Part shown: positions 9,337 through 16,758 of the stretch, one piece after another | Position numbering within the stretch: the stretch's first letter is position 1 | Layout: the number at the start of each line of letters is the position of its first letter | Assembly: GCA_965206365.1 (NCBI GenBank) | Contig: CBDBJL010000009.1 | Location: 124,001-188,000, forward strand | Source: CBDBJL01 sp965206365 | Lineage (GTDB): Bacteria > Pseudomonadota > Alphaproteobacteria > JABAAW01 > JAHZMA01 | DNA length: 64,000 nt | Direction: 5' to 3' | The notes under the pieces: generated by a model | Told to the model about the DNA's origin: nothing | What the model saw: only the letters and a program-made list of their open reading frames with translations | Database searches by the model: none | Translations under genes and position numbers: made by a program

Positions 9337-10452
9337 ATGATTTGCACAAGAAGAATAAAAAATATCCTCCACAATAAAACTTGTTGTTGGAAAAAATCAT
9401 TCATAATTAGTTTTCGTTTCTTTTGTTACGTATGGGCAATCATTATTATCATGCATGGTACAAGTGAGGTGAAACCCTTATTGATAATTATCAAGATGCC
9501 AACTTGGCAAATGGAATCGCAAAGACAAGCTTATCAACAATTTCAATTCCAAACTTATCCAATGCTACAAATAGCACAAAATATTACAGATACAAAAAAG
9601 AGCGAAAAAAAACCTTTTGTTATCGCAACGGAATCGTTGAAATCTAAAAAAAAATTCGCAGAGCCACTTGATACAACATTGGTGGATGAAGCTCAGATTA
9701 TGGTTTCGTTGGCACTACGTGAACATTATAAAACGCAGCTTAATCGTTTAGAGCGGGTGATTGCCATTGTGATCGATGATCTTGGAGTGGATCAAAAACG
9801 AAGTTTGCGTGCGGTTAATTTAGAAGGTGTTTATACTTTATCGTTTCTGACATATGGTAAGAACTTATCTTTTTTCAATGCAATTGCGTTAGAAAATGGA
9901 CATGAGATTTTCATTCATCAAGGAGCCGAGCCGCTTTCCAAAATTGCCGATCCCGGACCCGGTGCGTTACGATTAAATATGAATGTTCAAGAAATTCGGC
10001 AGCAAATTGCAAATGCTCTGCTAGCGATTCCCAATGCAAAGGGGCTGAATACACATATGGGTAGTCAGTTTAATCAATGGCTTGCTGGGGTTGATATTAT
10101 GGTTGAAGAAATAAATTCCAATGGATTGATTTATTTAGATTCTTTCACGCATAAATCTAGTCAAGCATTCTACCGTGCCTATTCTAAAAATTATCCATCT
10201 TTGGGGCGTGACGTGTTTTTGGATGGGGATACACGTTCCAAAGCGATTAAGATACAATTGCAACGAACGCAAAAAATTGCGGATAAACAAGGTTTTGCGA
10301 TTGCGATTGGGCATCCGCGTGATAATACTTTAACGATGGTTCCACAATGGCAAAAGCATTTGCTTACGCAAGGTTATCAATTTGTTACAATCAGTCAGCT
10401 TTGGCAGCTCTTAACAAAAAATAATAACAAAACTATAAATGAAAATGAATAA
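9337..10452 (+). CDS. Divergent polysaccharide deacetylase family protein (YibQ/DUF610-like)
   Basis: A 371-aa protein. Residues about 18-40 form a hydrophobic membrane anchor or signal, then comes a polar linker to about residue 140, then the divergent deacetylase domain. That domain shows VIAIVIDDLGVD, the HEIFIHQGAEP region, DPGPGALRLNM, LNTHMGSQF (family consensus NNHMGS), GLIYLDS and AIAIGHPRDNTL. Related proteins act on periplasmic polysaccharide or peptidoglycan, but their substrate is not established. The start at 9337 is uncertain because a terminator-like hairpin ends beside it; an in-frame ATG at 9451 would remove the membrane segment. The stop is 17 bases ahead of cobB. Confidence 0.85.
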   Translation: MICTRRIKNILHNKTCCWKKSFIISFRFFCYVWAIIIIMHGTSEVKPLLIIIKMPTWQMESQRQAYQQFQFQTYPMLQIAQNITDTKKSEKKPFVIATESLKSKKKFAEPLDTTLVDEAQIMVSLALREHYKTQLNRLERVIAIVIDDLGVDQKRSLRAVNLEGVYTLSFLTYGKNLSFFNAIALENGHEIFIHQGAEPLSKIADPGPGALRLNMNVQEIRQQIANALLAIPNAKGLNTHMGSQFNQWLAGVDIMVEEINSNGLIYLDSFTHKSSQAFYRAYSKNYPSLGRDVFLDGDTRSKAIKIQLQRTQKIADKQGFAIAIGHPRDNTLTMVPQWQKHLLTQGYQFVTISQLWQLLTKNNNKTINENE

Positions 10453-10469
10453 AACCATAGAGTTATATT

Positions 10470-11849
10470 ATGAATGTAAACAAAAATATTTCTAATGATC
10501 GGGCAGGCTTTATCATTTCTGCGCCAGCATCTCACAGTGGGAAAACCCTGATTAGTTTGGCATTGTTACGGCATTTTCACCAAGAAAACATTCCATTATT
10601 GTCGGGAAAATCGGGTCCAGATTATATAGATACTTTATTTCATGCCAAAGCCAGCCGGGCTGGGGTAGCCATGAATCTCGATAGTTGGGCAATGCGTTTG
10701 GATTCATTGTTGGCGTTACAAAATATGGCTATTGGTAAGTTATTGTTGATCGAAGGTGCTATGGGACTTTATGATGGAGCTGCAGGTACCCTACAAGGTT
10801 CCACGGCACATCTTGCTCAAATATTGGGGTTGCCGATCATTTTTATTTTACCAGTAAAACGGCAATCACGTTCGATATGCGCGTTACTGCAAGGTTTTCT
10901 TCATTACCGCAAGCATCATTCCATTAACGGTATTATTCTCAATGGTGTGGGTTCAAAGAATCATGAGACTTATTTGCGCGATTCCCTGGGGGAGGATTTT
11001 CCGGAAATTCCGATTTTAGGGGCATTGCCGTGGCAAGCGAACTGGCATCTTGAATCACGGCATTTGGGATTAAAACAACCAGAATCTACAATCGGTTTTG
11101 GAAACCGAATTACAGAAATTTCTAACGAAATGATCCGTTTTATTGATCATAACGCGTTATTACGAATTGCGAATCAAGTGGCGGTTAATGTCGTTGAAAA
11201 GAAAGCGATGAAACCACCGCTACTAACATTGCATAATATTCGGCATTTAGCAATTGCGCAAGACGAAGCTTTTCGATTTAGTTATGCGACGCAACTGGCA
11301 TTGTGGCAACAGCAAAATATTACGCTTAGTTTTTTCTCACCACTAGCGAATCAACCACCCAATCCTGATGCTGATATGATTTTTCTGCCAGGTGGGTATC
11401 CTGAACTTTTTGCGAAAACCATTTCTGAGGCTGATATTTTTATTTCAGGTTTGCATCAAGCACATCGGCAAGGAAAATGGATTTATGGAGAATGTGGTGG
11501 TTATATGGTGATGGGGAAAACGATTGAAGATGAAAGCGGAAATATTTTTTCGATGGCAAATTTATTTTCGCATCACACAACAATAAAAAATAAAAAACGA
11601 CATATCGGTTATCGAATGTTATATTTGCCTCATGATACACCGTTTCGGTATCATTATTTTCGAGGCCATGAATTTCATTATTCGTTGCAAATAGATACGG
11701 ATAATTTATCTGGTGAAGAAATATTATTTACAAAAGTGCAAGAGGCTTCAACAAAAAAAATAATGCCATCAGGAAAAATTAATGGGCGTGTTTTTGGCTC
11801 TTACATCCATTTGATCGATAGTGATGAAGCTAACTTTCAAAAAGCATAA
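10470..11849 (+). CDS. cobB: CobB/CbiA-type a,c-diamide synthase
   Basis: A 459-aa ATP-dependent glutamine amidotransferase of the CobB/CbiA family. It has an N-terminal P-loop (SAPASHSGKT, about 17-26), the SGPDYIDTLFH and EGAMGLYDG motifs, and a class I glutaminase domain with Cys342 (YGECGGYMVMG), PGGYPE and a His near residue 447 (GSYIHL). The family amidates the a and c side chains of (hydrogeno)cobyrinate in B12 synthesis. No other corrin gene and no cobalamin riboswitch is visible nearby, so its place in a pathway is open. The neighbours are an envelope deacetylase and a metallopeptidase. Confidence 0.88.
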   Translation: MNVNKNISNDRAGFIISAPASHSGKTLISLALLRHFHQENIPLLSGKSGPDYIDTLFHAKASRAGVAMNLDSWAMRLDSLLALQNMAIGKLLLIEGAMGLYDGAAGTLQGSTAHLAQILGLPIIFILPVKRQSRSICALLQGFLHYRKHHSINGIILNGVGSKNHETYLRDSLGEDFPEIPILGALPWQANWHLESRHLGLKQPESTIGFGNRITEISNEMIRFIDHNALLRIANQVAVNVVEKKAMKPPLLTLHNIRHLAIAQDEAFRFSYATQLALWQQQNITLSFFSPLANQPPNPDADMIFLPGGYPELFAKTISEADIFISGLHQAHRQGKWIYGECGGYMVMGKTIEDESGNIFSMANLFSHHTTIKNKKRHIGYRMLYLPHDTPFRYHYFRGHEFHYSLQIDTDNLSGEEILFTKVQEASTKKIMPSGKINGRVFGSYIHLIDSDEANFQKA

Positions 11850-11853
11850 TAAC

Positions 11854-12573
11854 ATGAATCGAGGTGATTATGTTCGCCAATCGATTGATTTCATCGAGCT
11901 AAAATTGCCCGATAATCGATTATGCAAATTGCGGATCAAACAACATCATCGGGCAAAACGACTTTCATTGCGACTGGCATTGCGCCCTTATATTCATATT
12001 TGTGTAACGAAACCTAGTTCTTATCGTCACCAAGCAGCAATTAATTTTGCTGTGCAACAAATGGATTGGATTATGTCGGTTTTGCCTCAACCACAAGAGC
12101 TTGTCGATGGTTCATGTGTAAATTTTCGTGGCGAAGAATATCGTATTTTTTTTGCCGGAAACGCGCTTAGAAGTCGAGTGTGGATCGAAGCTGATCGGTT
12201 ACATGTTTCTTCAGCAGCTATTTTATGTGAACATGCGGTGAAAAGATGGTTAAAATATGAGGCCGGGCAGAGATTGCCAATGCGGGTTCAATATTACGCT
12301 AATTTATTAGAGTGTCAGGTTGGAAATGTGAAGTTATGTGATCATATTAGTCATTGGGGACGGTGTAACGCTAAGGGCGATATTACGATGAGTTGGCGCT
12401 TAATTATGGCACCTGATTTCGTTAGCGATTATGTAGCAGCCCACGAGGTGGCTCATTTGGTTGAGTTGAATCATTCGATAAATTTTTGGAAGATTGTTGA
12501 TTCTTTAATTTCTGAGCGAAAAAATGCGCAGAAATGGTTGCAAGATTTTGGCTTACAGCTCCAATTATATTAA
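11854..12573 (+). CDS. YgjP-like zinc metallopeptidase (DUF45)
   Basis: A 239-aa protein of the YgjP/DUF45 family. It has the zinc site AAHEVAHLVELNHSINFW (HExxH plus a downstream His) and the conserved HWGRCNAKGDITMSWRL segment. The function of the family is not established. ATG 11854 begins four bases after the cobB stop; in-frame GTG 11821 and ATG 11824 inside cobB would add about 10 residues. It is probably cotranscribed with cobB. Confidence 0.85.
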   Translation: MNRGDYVRQSIDFIELKLPDNRLCKLRIKQHHRAKRLSLRLALRPYIHICVTKPSSYRHQAAINFAVQQMDWIMSVLPQPQELVDGSCVNFRGEEYRIFFAGNALRSRVWIEADRLHVSSAAILCEHAVKRWLKYEAGQRLPMRVQYYANLLECQVGNVKLCDHISHWGRCNAKGDITMSWRLIMAPDFVSDYVAAHEVAHLVELNHSINFWKIVDSLISERKNAQKWLQDFGLQLQLY

Positions 12574-12621
12574 TTTTTGGGTTCTTAGAGGTTGATTTTT
12601 AAAGTTAATGTAAGAATATGA

Positions 12622-12650
12622 TTGACACAACCCTTGTAAAGGGGTAGTAA
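12622..12650 (+). promoter_or_regulatory. Promoter of rplM-rpsI
   Basis: A perfect -35 box TTGACA (12622-12627) is followed by a 17-base spacer and TAGTAA (12645-12650). The -10 match is modest, but the position 100 bases before a ribosomal protein operon fits. The spacer holds a small inverted repeat CCCTT-GTA-AAGGG (12631-12643). Confidence 0.55.
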
Positions 12651-12749
12651 ATTCACTTATCATGTTTGCTTTTTCGGTTTGTTTTAGTAGATGGGTTATT
12701 GTTGGTTACCTTTGTTTAAGGTGAATATTATTTTTAGGAATGTTGAGTT

Positions 12750-13208
12750 TTGAGCACGTTTAGTTTAAAAAAGGGTGATTTGGCTCCCCAATGGTTTGTT
12801 GTAGATGCCCAAAATATGGTTGTGGGTCGGCTTGCTGCCGAGCTAGTGACGATTCTACGCGGTAAGCATAAACCAACCTATACACCGCATATGGATTGTG
12901 GTGATAATATTGTGGTAATTAATGCAGATCAAGTTAAATTTACTGGTAGCAAATATCGTGATCAAAAATATTTTTGGCATACAGGTTACCCTGGTGGTAT
13001 TAAAGAGAGAAGCGCGAAAGATATTTTCACCGGTCAATATCCTGACCGAGTTCTACGCAAAGCTGTAGAAAGAATGCTGCCTCGGGGTGTTCTTGGCCGG
13101 CAACAACTTAAGAATTTACGCATTTATAACGGGGATAAACATCCGCATGCTGGGCAAAATCCAGAGATTTTGGATCTAGCATCGCGTAATCCCAAGAATA
13201 AACGCTAA
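12750..13208 (+). CDS. rplM: 50S ribosomal protein L13 (uL13)
   Basis: A 152-aa L13 with WFVVDAQNMVVGRLAA, LRGKHKPTYTPHMDCGD, TGYPGG and RMLPRGVLGR. The start is TTG at 12750, with AGGAA about nine bases upstream; a nearby ATG at 12740 is out of frame. It is followed after 18 bases by rpsI, the standard L13-S9 operon. Confidence 0.98.
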   Translation: MSTFSLKKGDLAPQWFVVDAQNMVVGRLAAELVTILRGKHKPTYTPHMDCGDNIVVINADQVKFTGSKYRDQKYFWHTGYPGGIKERSAKDIFTGQYPDRVLRKAVERMLPRGVLGRQQLKNLRIYNGDKHPHAGQNPEILDLASRNPKNKR

Positions 13209-13226
13209 TAAAAATAAGGTAGATTA

Positions 13227-13697
13227 ATGATTGATATTCCACAAGAGGCAGTAGCTAATTTAACAGAAGTTCAAGAAAAGCCACGTGTTTATGTGCAAAA
13301 GCTTGATCAATTAGGGCGCGCTTACGCAACTGGAAAGCGGAAAGAGGCGGTGGCAAGGGTGTGGATTAAGCCTGGGAAGGGTAAGATTATCGTGAATGGG
13401 CGCGAGGTAAAAAAATATTTTGCTCGTCCAGTGTTGCAGATGATTATTCGTCAACCTTTTGAGGTTGTTAAGCGTGTAGATTCTTTTGATGTAATGTGTA
13501 CTGTAAAAGGGAGTGGTCTTTCAGGGCAAGCAGGGGCAGTGAAGCATGGTATTTCCAAGGCATTGTTAAGTTTTGAGCCTGAATTGCGTGCTTTATTGAA
13601 ATCAGCCGGTTTTCTTACGCGCGATGCTCGTGTTGTGGAACGGAAGAAATATGGATTACGCAAAGCTCGCCGTAGTTTCCAATTCTCAAAACGTTAA
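13227..13697 (+). CDS. rpsI: 30S ribosomal protein S9 (uS9)
   Basis: A 156-aa S9. The core begins at GRAYATGKRKEAVARVWIKPG, and the C-terminus ends in the usual KKYGLRKARRSFQFSKR that reaches the ribosomal P site. The N-terminal extension of about 28 residues is also seen in other alphaproteobacterial S9 proteins. Confidence 0.98.
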   Translation: MIDIPQEAVANLTEVQEKPRVYVQKLDQLGRAYATGKRKEAVARVWIKPGKGKIIVNGREVKKYFARPVLQMIIRQPFEVVKRVDSFDVMCTVKGSGLSGQAGAVKHGISKALLSFEPELRALLKSAGFLTRDARVVERKKYGLRKARRSFQFSKR

Positions 13698-13718
13698 CTA
13701 TTTCGCCGTATCAATATA

Positions 13719-13734
13719 GCGTAAATATTTACGC
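13719..13734. promoter_or_regulatory. 16-bp perfect palindrome after rpsI
   Basis: GCGTAAATATTTACGC is a perfect palindrome, 21 bases after the rpsI stop and 42 before the start of the DUF218 gene. It could be a small hairpin or an operator for the next gene; no T-run follows. Confidence 0.3.
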
Positions 13735-13775
13735 AAACATCCTTGCTTTTCAACTGTGAATACTATCAAATAGCA

Positions 13776-14354
13776 ATGATGGACGATGTGATTATTGTGT
13801 TAGGACATGGGATGGATCGCCATGGTGTGCCTGATTATGAAACCCAAAAACGTCTGAATAAAGCCTATGAAATTTATCGTGATGGTGGTTTTGTTCAGAA
13901 GATTTTATTGTCGGGTTGGGCTTATCGAAGTGATGTTAAGATTTCGTTGGCACAAGCGATGGCAAAATATCTAAATCATCATTGTGATGTTCCAATTTTA
14001 CAAACTCTCATTAGTTCTGATGCACGCGATACTGTCGGAGATGCTTATTTTTCTAAGATAAAGATTCAAACTTTAGGAAAGAATAAAAGAATTTGCGTGG
14101 TTACAAGTGATTATCACCAGGAGCGCGCACAGTTAATTTTTAATTTTATCTATGGGAAATCATTTAAGATTACTCTTGTTCAGATTCATTTTTTGGAATC
14201 CTCTATGGATGTTAAAATTAAATCTGAACATATCTCATTGCAAATGTTTCAAAAAACATTTTCGGGGATCAATGCTGGTGATGATAATGCGATATTTTCC
14301 AGATTATGCAGTAAACATCCTTACTATAATGGCGATATTCATCCACAAATTTAA
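13776..14354 (+). CDS. DUF218 (YdcF/SanA-like) family protein
   Basis: A 192-aa protein with DUF218 features: IIVLGHGMDRHG at the start, a QKRLNKAYEIYRDGG helix, ILLSGWAY, and the signature RICVVTSDYHQERAQLIF. Members are linked to envelope integrity or vancomycin resistance in enterobacteria, but no activity is settled. No membrane segment is present here, unlike SanA. ATG 13776 (or 13779) is preferred to an in-frame TTG at 13743. No strong ribosome site is visible. Confidence 0.75.
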   Translation: MMDDVIIVLGHGMDRHGVPDYETQKRLNKAYEIYRDGGFVQKILLSGWAYRSDVKISLAQAMAKYLNHHCDVPILQTLISSDARDTVGDAYFSKIKIQTLGKNKRICVVTSDYHQERAQLIFNFIYGKSFKITLVQIHFLESSMDVKIKSEHISLQMFQKTFSGINAGDDNAIFSRLCSKHPYYNGDIHPQI

Positions 14355-14882
14355 TTATATTTTTCACGAATAAAATTTCGTTTCAATTATTGAATCATTA
14401 TTTCTGCCAGTGCATTTTTTTGTTCTGAGACAAGAATAAATAAAATATTTTGAAGTTGATCACGGAATGATTTTTTGCATCGGATGAGCGATTAGAATAT
14501 CGTATTCCTTAAGGTTTTTAATTTTCTTATCCCAGAATAAATAATTTGCTGTGACAATTTCTTGATGCTTTTTTGTCAGGGAAGGGTGCTTTTTTCATAA
14601 ATTTCTTCTTTTTTTTACTGAACTAAATTTTCCATGAGCGAATTTTTTGCTTCTTGAGTTTTTAGATTATGAAAAATAAATTAGAAAACCAAAGTTTCCC
14701 GGGTAGAACGGATGTGGAAAAAACAAAATTAATAGGTTTTATAACTATTTTAGTATAATATATAGTTTTTACGCATAGTATTATTGCCAGTATTATTCGA
14801 TGAGGCTCATTTAGTAATCGGATAAATAGTGCTACAAATTCACGGAACCTTGATAGTAAAAACTACGATTGTAGAAATATAA

Positions 14883-14909
14883 AGTGTGTTTTCCTTAGGA
14901 AAACACACT
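14883..14909. repeat. Perfect 12-bp hairpin
   Basis: The arms AGTGTGTTTTCC (14883-14894) and GGAAAACACACT (14898-14909) are separated by TTA. Downstream on the minus strand is T-rich (TTTATATTT), so it may terminate minus-strand transcripts. No gene lies close by. Confidence 0.55.
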
Positions 14910-15029
14910 AAATCTAGGAATAACAAAGCGTATTATAGGCTTAAAGCATAAAATAAAACGCTAAATATGTTTTTATCCGAATTACGACTGAAAATTGAAA
15001 TCGTTACAAAAATCTATATATTGTATGCC

Positions 15030-15046
15030 AGTTTCAGTTTGAAACT
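15030..15046. repeat. 7-bp hairpin abutting the long hairpin
   Basis: AGTTTCA-GTT-TGAAACT is a perfect stem. Its last two bases are shared with the first two bases of the 18-bp hairpin that starts at 15045, so the two structures are alternative or stacked. Confidence 0.45.
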
Positions 15047-15083
15047 TTTTTTAATGATTTATCCAATAAATCATTAAAAAAAG
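15045..15083. terminator. 18-bp perfect hairpin, bidirectional terminator-like
   Basis: A perfect 18-bp stem with a 3-base loop (CCA, 15063-15065). The outer part of the stem is seven T paired with seven A, so either strand ends in a U-tract after the inner stem (AATGATTTAT / ATAAATCATT). That layout is typical of bidirectional intrinsic terminators, though this one has little GC. Confidence 0.5.
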
Positions 15084-15237
15084 ATTGATTGTCCGTTAAC
15101 AATAAATTAAGGAAACTTAACCTTATAGAGCGGGGAAGTTCACCTTACATATGATTCGCATAATTTACATTATGGAAAGTAATGGTTTGCAGTTTGTAAC
15201 GCGATGTTTGGCTATTTTTACTGGTTTTTTTACCTAT

Positions 15238-15268
15238 TTGATAATATTAATTTATTGAATATTATCAA
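15238..15268. repeat. 11-bp inverted repeat
   Basis: TTGATAATATT and AATATTATCAA flank a 9-base spacer (AATTTATTG). It could be an operator or a hairpin. No adjacent gene explains it. Confidence 0.45.
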
Positions 15269-15684
15269 TGTGTTATCTCGCTATAACTATAAGGATTGCT
15301 AACTTTAACTTGCGGTACAACTCACTTCAACTCACTCGCACGCTTCTTGCTTAAAGTCGTTTGTCACGGTTAATACGTGCCAGTTAATTTATTACTTTAA
15401 TAATTCAATTCGAGGAATTCCTATGTATCAAAATAAACATAATTTTCCCTTCTGGAATGATATTACGCCGTTGAAAAACATTACGAGGCATCACTAATTA
15501 TCAATCGCTGCAGATGATGGCGATGATTTTTAATGATCTGTATCACCAACCATAAAACAAGTGCATGTAATTGAAAAAACGCGCTCAGAGCGTGCGTAGA
15601 GATACCTTACGAAAAAAAGCAGGTTTTGCAGTTATAACCTATACCGTTCACCAAGCGTGAAATTCAGGCGATGCTCGCCATGCA

Positions 15685-15891
15685 ATGCACCTCCCAATTG
15701 AGACAGTTCTGATTTATTATCAGCCTAATCATATGATCGAAGTTCGGGCACTTATACGGAATCAAGCAATCTGCATTGCCACAAAGCCGATCGCAAAAAT
15801 CGCACGCCGATTTAAGGTTAGCCGTACTGTTCATAAAATCCTGAAATGTAAAGCACCTGCTTCTATATTGCATGCAGGTAGATATGTTTAG
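15685..15891 (+). pseudogene. Possible resolvase/transposase helix-turn-helix relic
   Basis: A 68-codon frame whose centre, KPIAKIARRFKVSRTVHKIL, resembles the C-terminal HTH of serine recombinases and IS-type transposases (IA..F.VSRTT..K.L pattern, with one Thr missing). Nothing before it reads as a catalytic domain, so it would be a decayed remnant. It lies inside the gene-poor island. The alternative is a chance ORF. Confidence 0.35.
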
Positions 15892-15988
15892 TCGGTAAAC
15901 AATTCATAAAATACTAAAATAAATTTAACTTGACAATTATAAATTGAAAATCGGCAAAATAACGTTATTTTTTTATTTAGCACTTGTT

Positions 15989-16147
15989 TTATAAGTATTT
16001 TTTTGATACATATTTCTGCGCAGATTTTTTTACTTTTTTCAGGAAATACAACTTATTATTTTTTTGAATTGCAGAGAATTCTAGTACGAACAATAAAATT
16101 CTGCACAAAAAAAACCACAGCAGCAATGTTGCGGGGTTTAGTTTCAT
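15989..16147 (-). CDS. Small membrane-anchored basic protein, phage-like
   Basis: A 52-aa ORF beginning at ATG 16147, MKLNPATLLLWFFLCRILLFV. One strong hydrophobic helix (about 7-25) is followed by a Lys-rich tail (KKVKKSAQKYVSKKYL). It starts 10 bases after the stop of the preceding small ORF. Size and layout resemble phage holin-type or other small lysis-region proteins, but no family is recognised. A longer in-frame start at 16312 would overlap the previous ORF. Confidence 0.4.
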   Translation of the reverse strand: MKLNPATLLLWFFLCRILLFVLEFSAIQKNNKLYFLKKVKKSAQKYVSKKYL

Positions 16148-16157
16148 AGGTTTTTTG

Positions 16158-16343
16158 TTACCGTTTTCGGCGACGCGACCTTTTCTGTCCTGCCTTTGAA
16201 GCAGCCTTCGTGAACCGACCTTTACTATCTCGCCCAGGATGTAATTTTGTGTGCTTGCGCTTAGCGACTTCACGAACAATTCCGATAACGGTATACCACT
16301 CGCACAATGCATATGTGCTCACTGGTGTTGCGCCCAATGCCAT
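16158..16343 (-). CDS. Small basic protein in a phage-like cassette
   Basis: A 61-aa ORF (start ATG 16343) with an N-terminal mildly hydrophobic half (EWYTVIGIVREVAKR) and a strongly basic tail (GRDSKGRFTKAASKAGQK, then RSRRRKR). The DSKGRF segment is common in small phage and DNA-associated proteins. No family is recognised. It lies between two other tiny same-strand ORFs with short gaps. Confidence 0.4.
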   Translation of the reverse strand: MALGATPVSTYALCEWYTVIGIVREVAKRKHTKLHPGRDSKGRFTKAASKAGQKRSRRRKR

Positions 16344-16388
16344 TAAAAGCGTGCTGAGTGATGCCTATGTCGAGGACTATTTTATCCT

Positions 16389-16559
16389 TTAACCATTTTT
16401 TGTCCTTTCTAACAATAAATCGATTTTACTACTTTGTTCTTGATGCACTTCTAACTCTCGCGCTGTTCTCTCTTCAAACGCAGTTAATATGCGATCTACC
16501 TGCCAACGGTTTTGCCAAATGAGACCCGCACAAATCCCAATCACGCCTCCTCTTTCCAT
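16389..16559 (-). pseudogene. Small phage membrane protein, probably frameshifted at its start
   Basis: A 56-aa frame from ATG 16559: MERGGVIGICAGLIWQNRW, then a charged amphipathic helix (VDRILTAFEERTARELEVHQ), ending in LLLERTKNG. The short N-terminal membrane helix with coiled charged tail is typical of small phage proteins near lysis genes (UviB/BhlA-like layout). A good ribosome site (AAGGAG, 16585-16590) sits 8 bases before a different ATG (16576) in another frame that stops after 11 codons (16541). In the MERGG frame the preceding codons read ELFNGLWNI without a start, so a frameshift is likely. Confidence 0.4.
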
Positions 16560-16728
16560 AATGTTCCATAATCCATTAAATAACTCCTTTCTTGCTTAAA
16601 AATTTATAGGCAATCATTTGTCAATAATGCCCCAATTTGCGTTTGTTTGAGCTCAGAGACGCCCCCCGCCTACCACCGCACCCAAAAAGTGCAATATCAA
16701 CACGGCATTTTACTCTGGCTCCAGAATA

Positions 16729-16758
16729 TTGACAGAATATTTCATTCATAAATATTAA
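16729..16758 (+). promoter_or_regulatory. Promoter-like pair with no gene downstream
   Basis: TTGACA (16729-16734), 18-base spacer, TATTAA (16753-16758). The match is good, but no ORF follows for a kilobase. It may be a relic or drive an untranslated RNA. Confidence 0.3.

Larger units (their letters stand above)
14355..15684. other. Gene-poor AT-rich region, first half of the 3.4-kb island
   Basis: No ORF with family resemblance, tRNA or rRNA is recognisable on either strand. Frequent stops, T- and A-runs and several strong hairpins (listed separately) are present. A 24-codon ORF at 15423-15497 has an AGGAA site before its ATG but resembles nothing I know. Confidence 0.6.

Noticed and set aside
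15930..15958. TTGACA at 15930 as a promoter
   Set aside because: No acceptable -10 box at 16-18 bases.
16210..16392. 60-aa plus-strand ORF in the island
   Set aside because: Opposite strand of the basic phage-like ORF, without a ribosome site or recognisable motif; the minus-strand set is more coherent.
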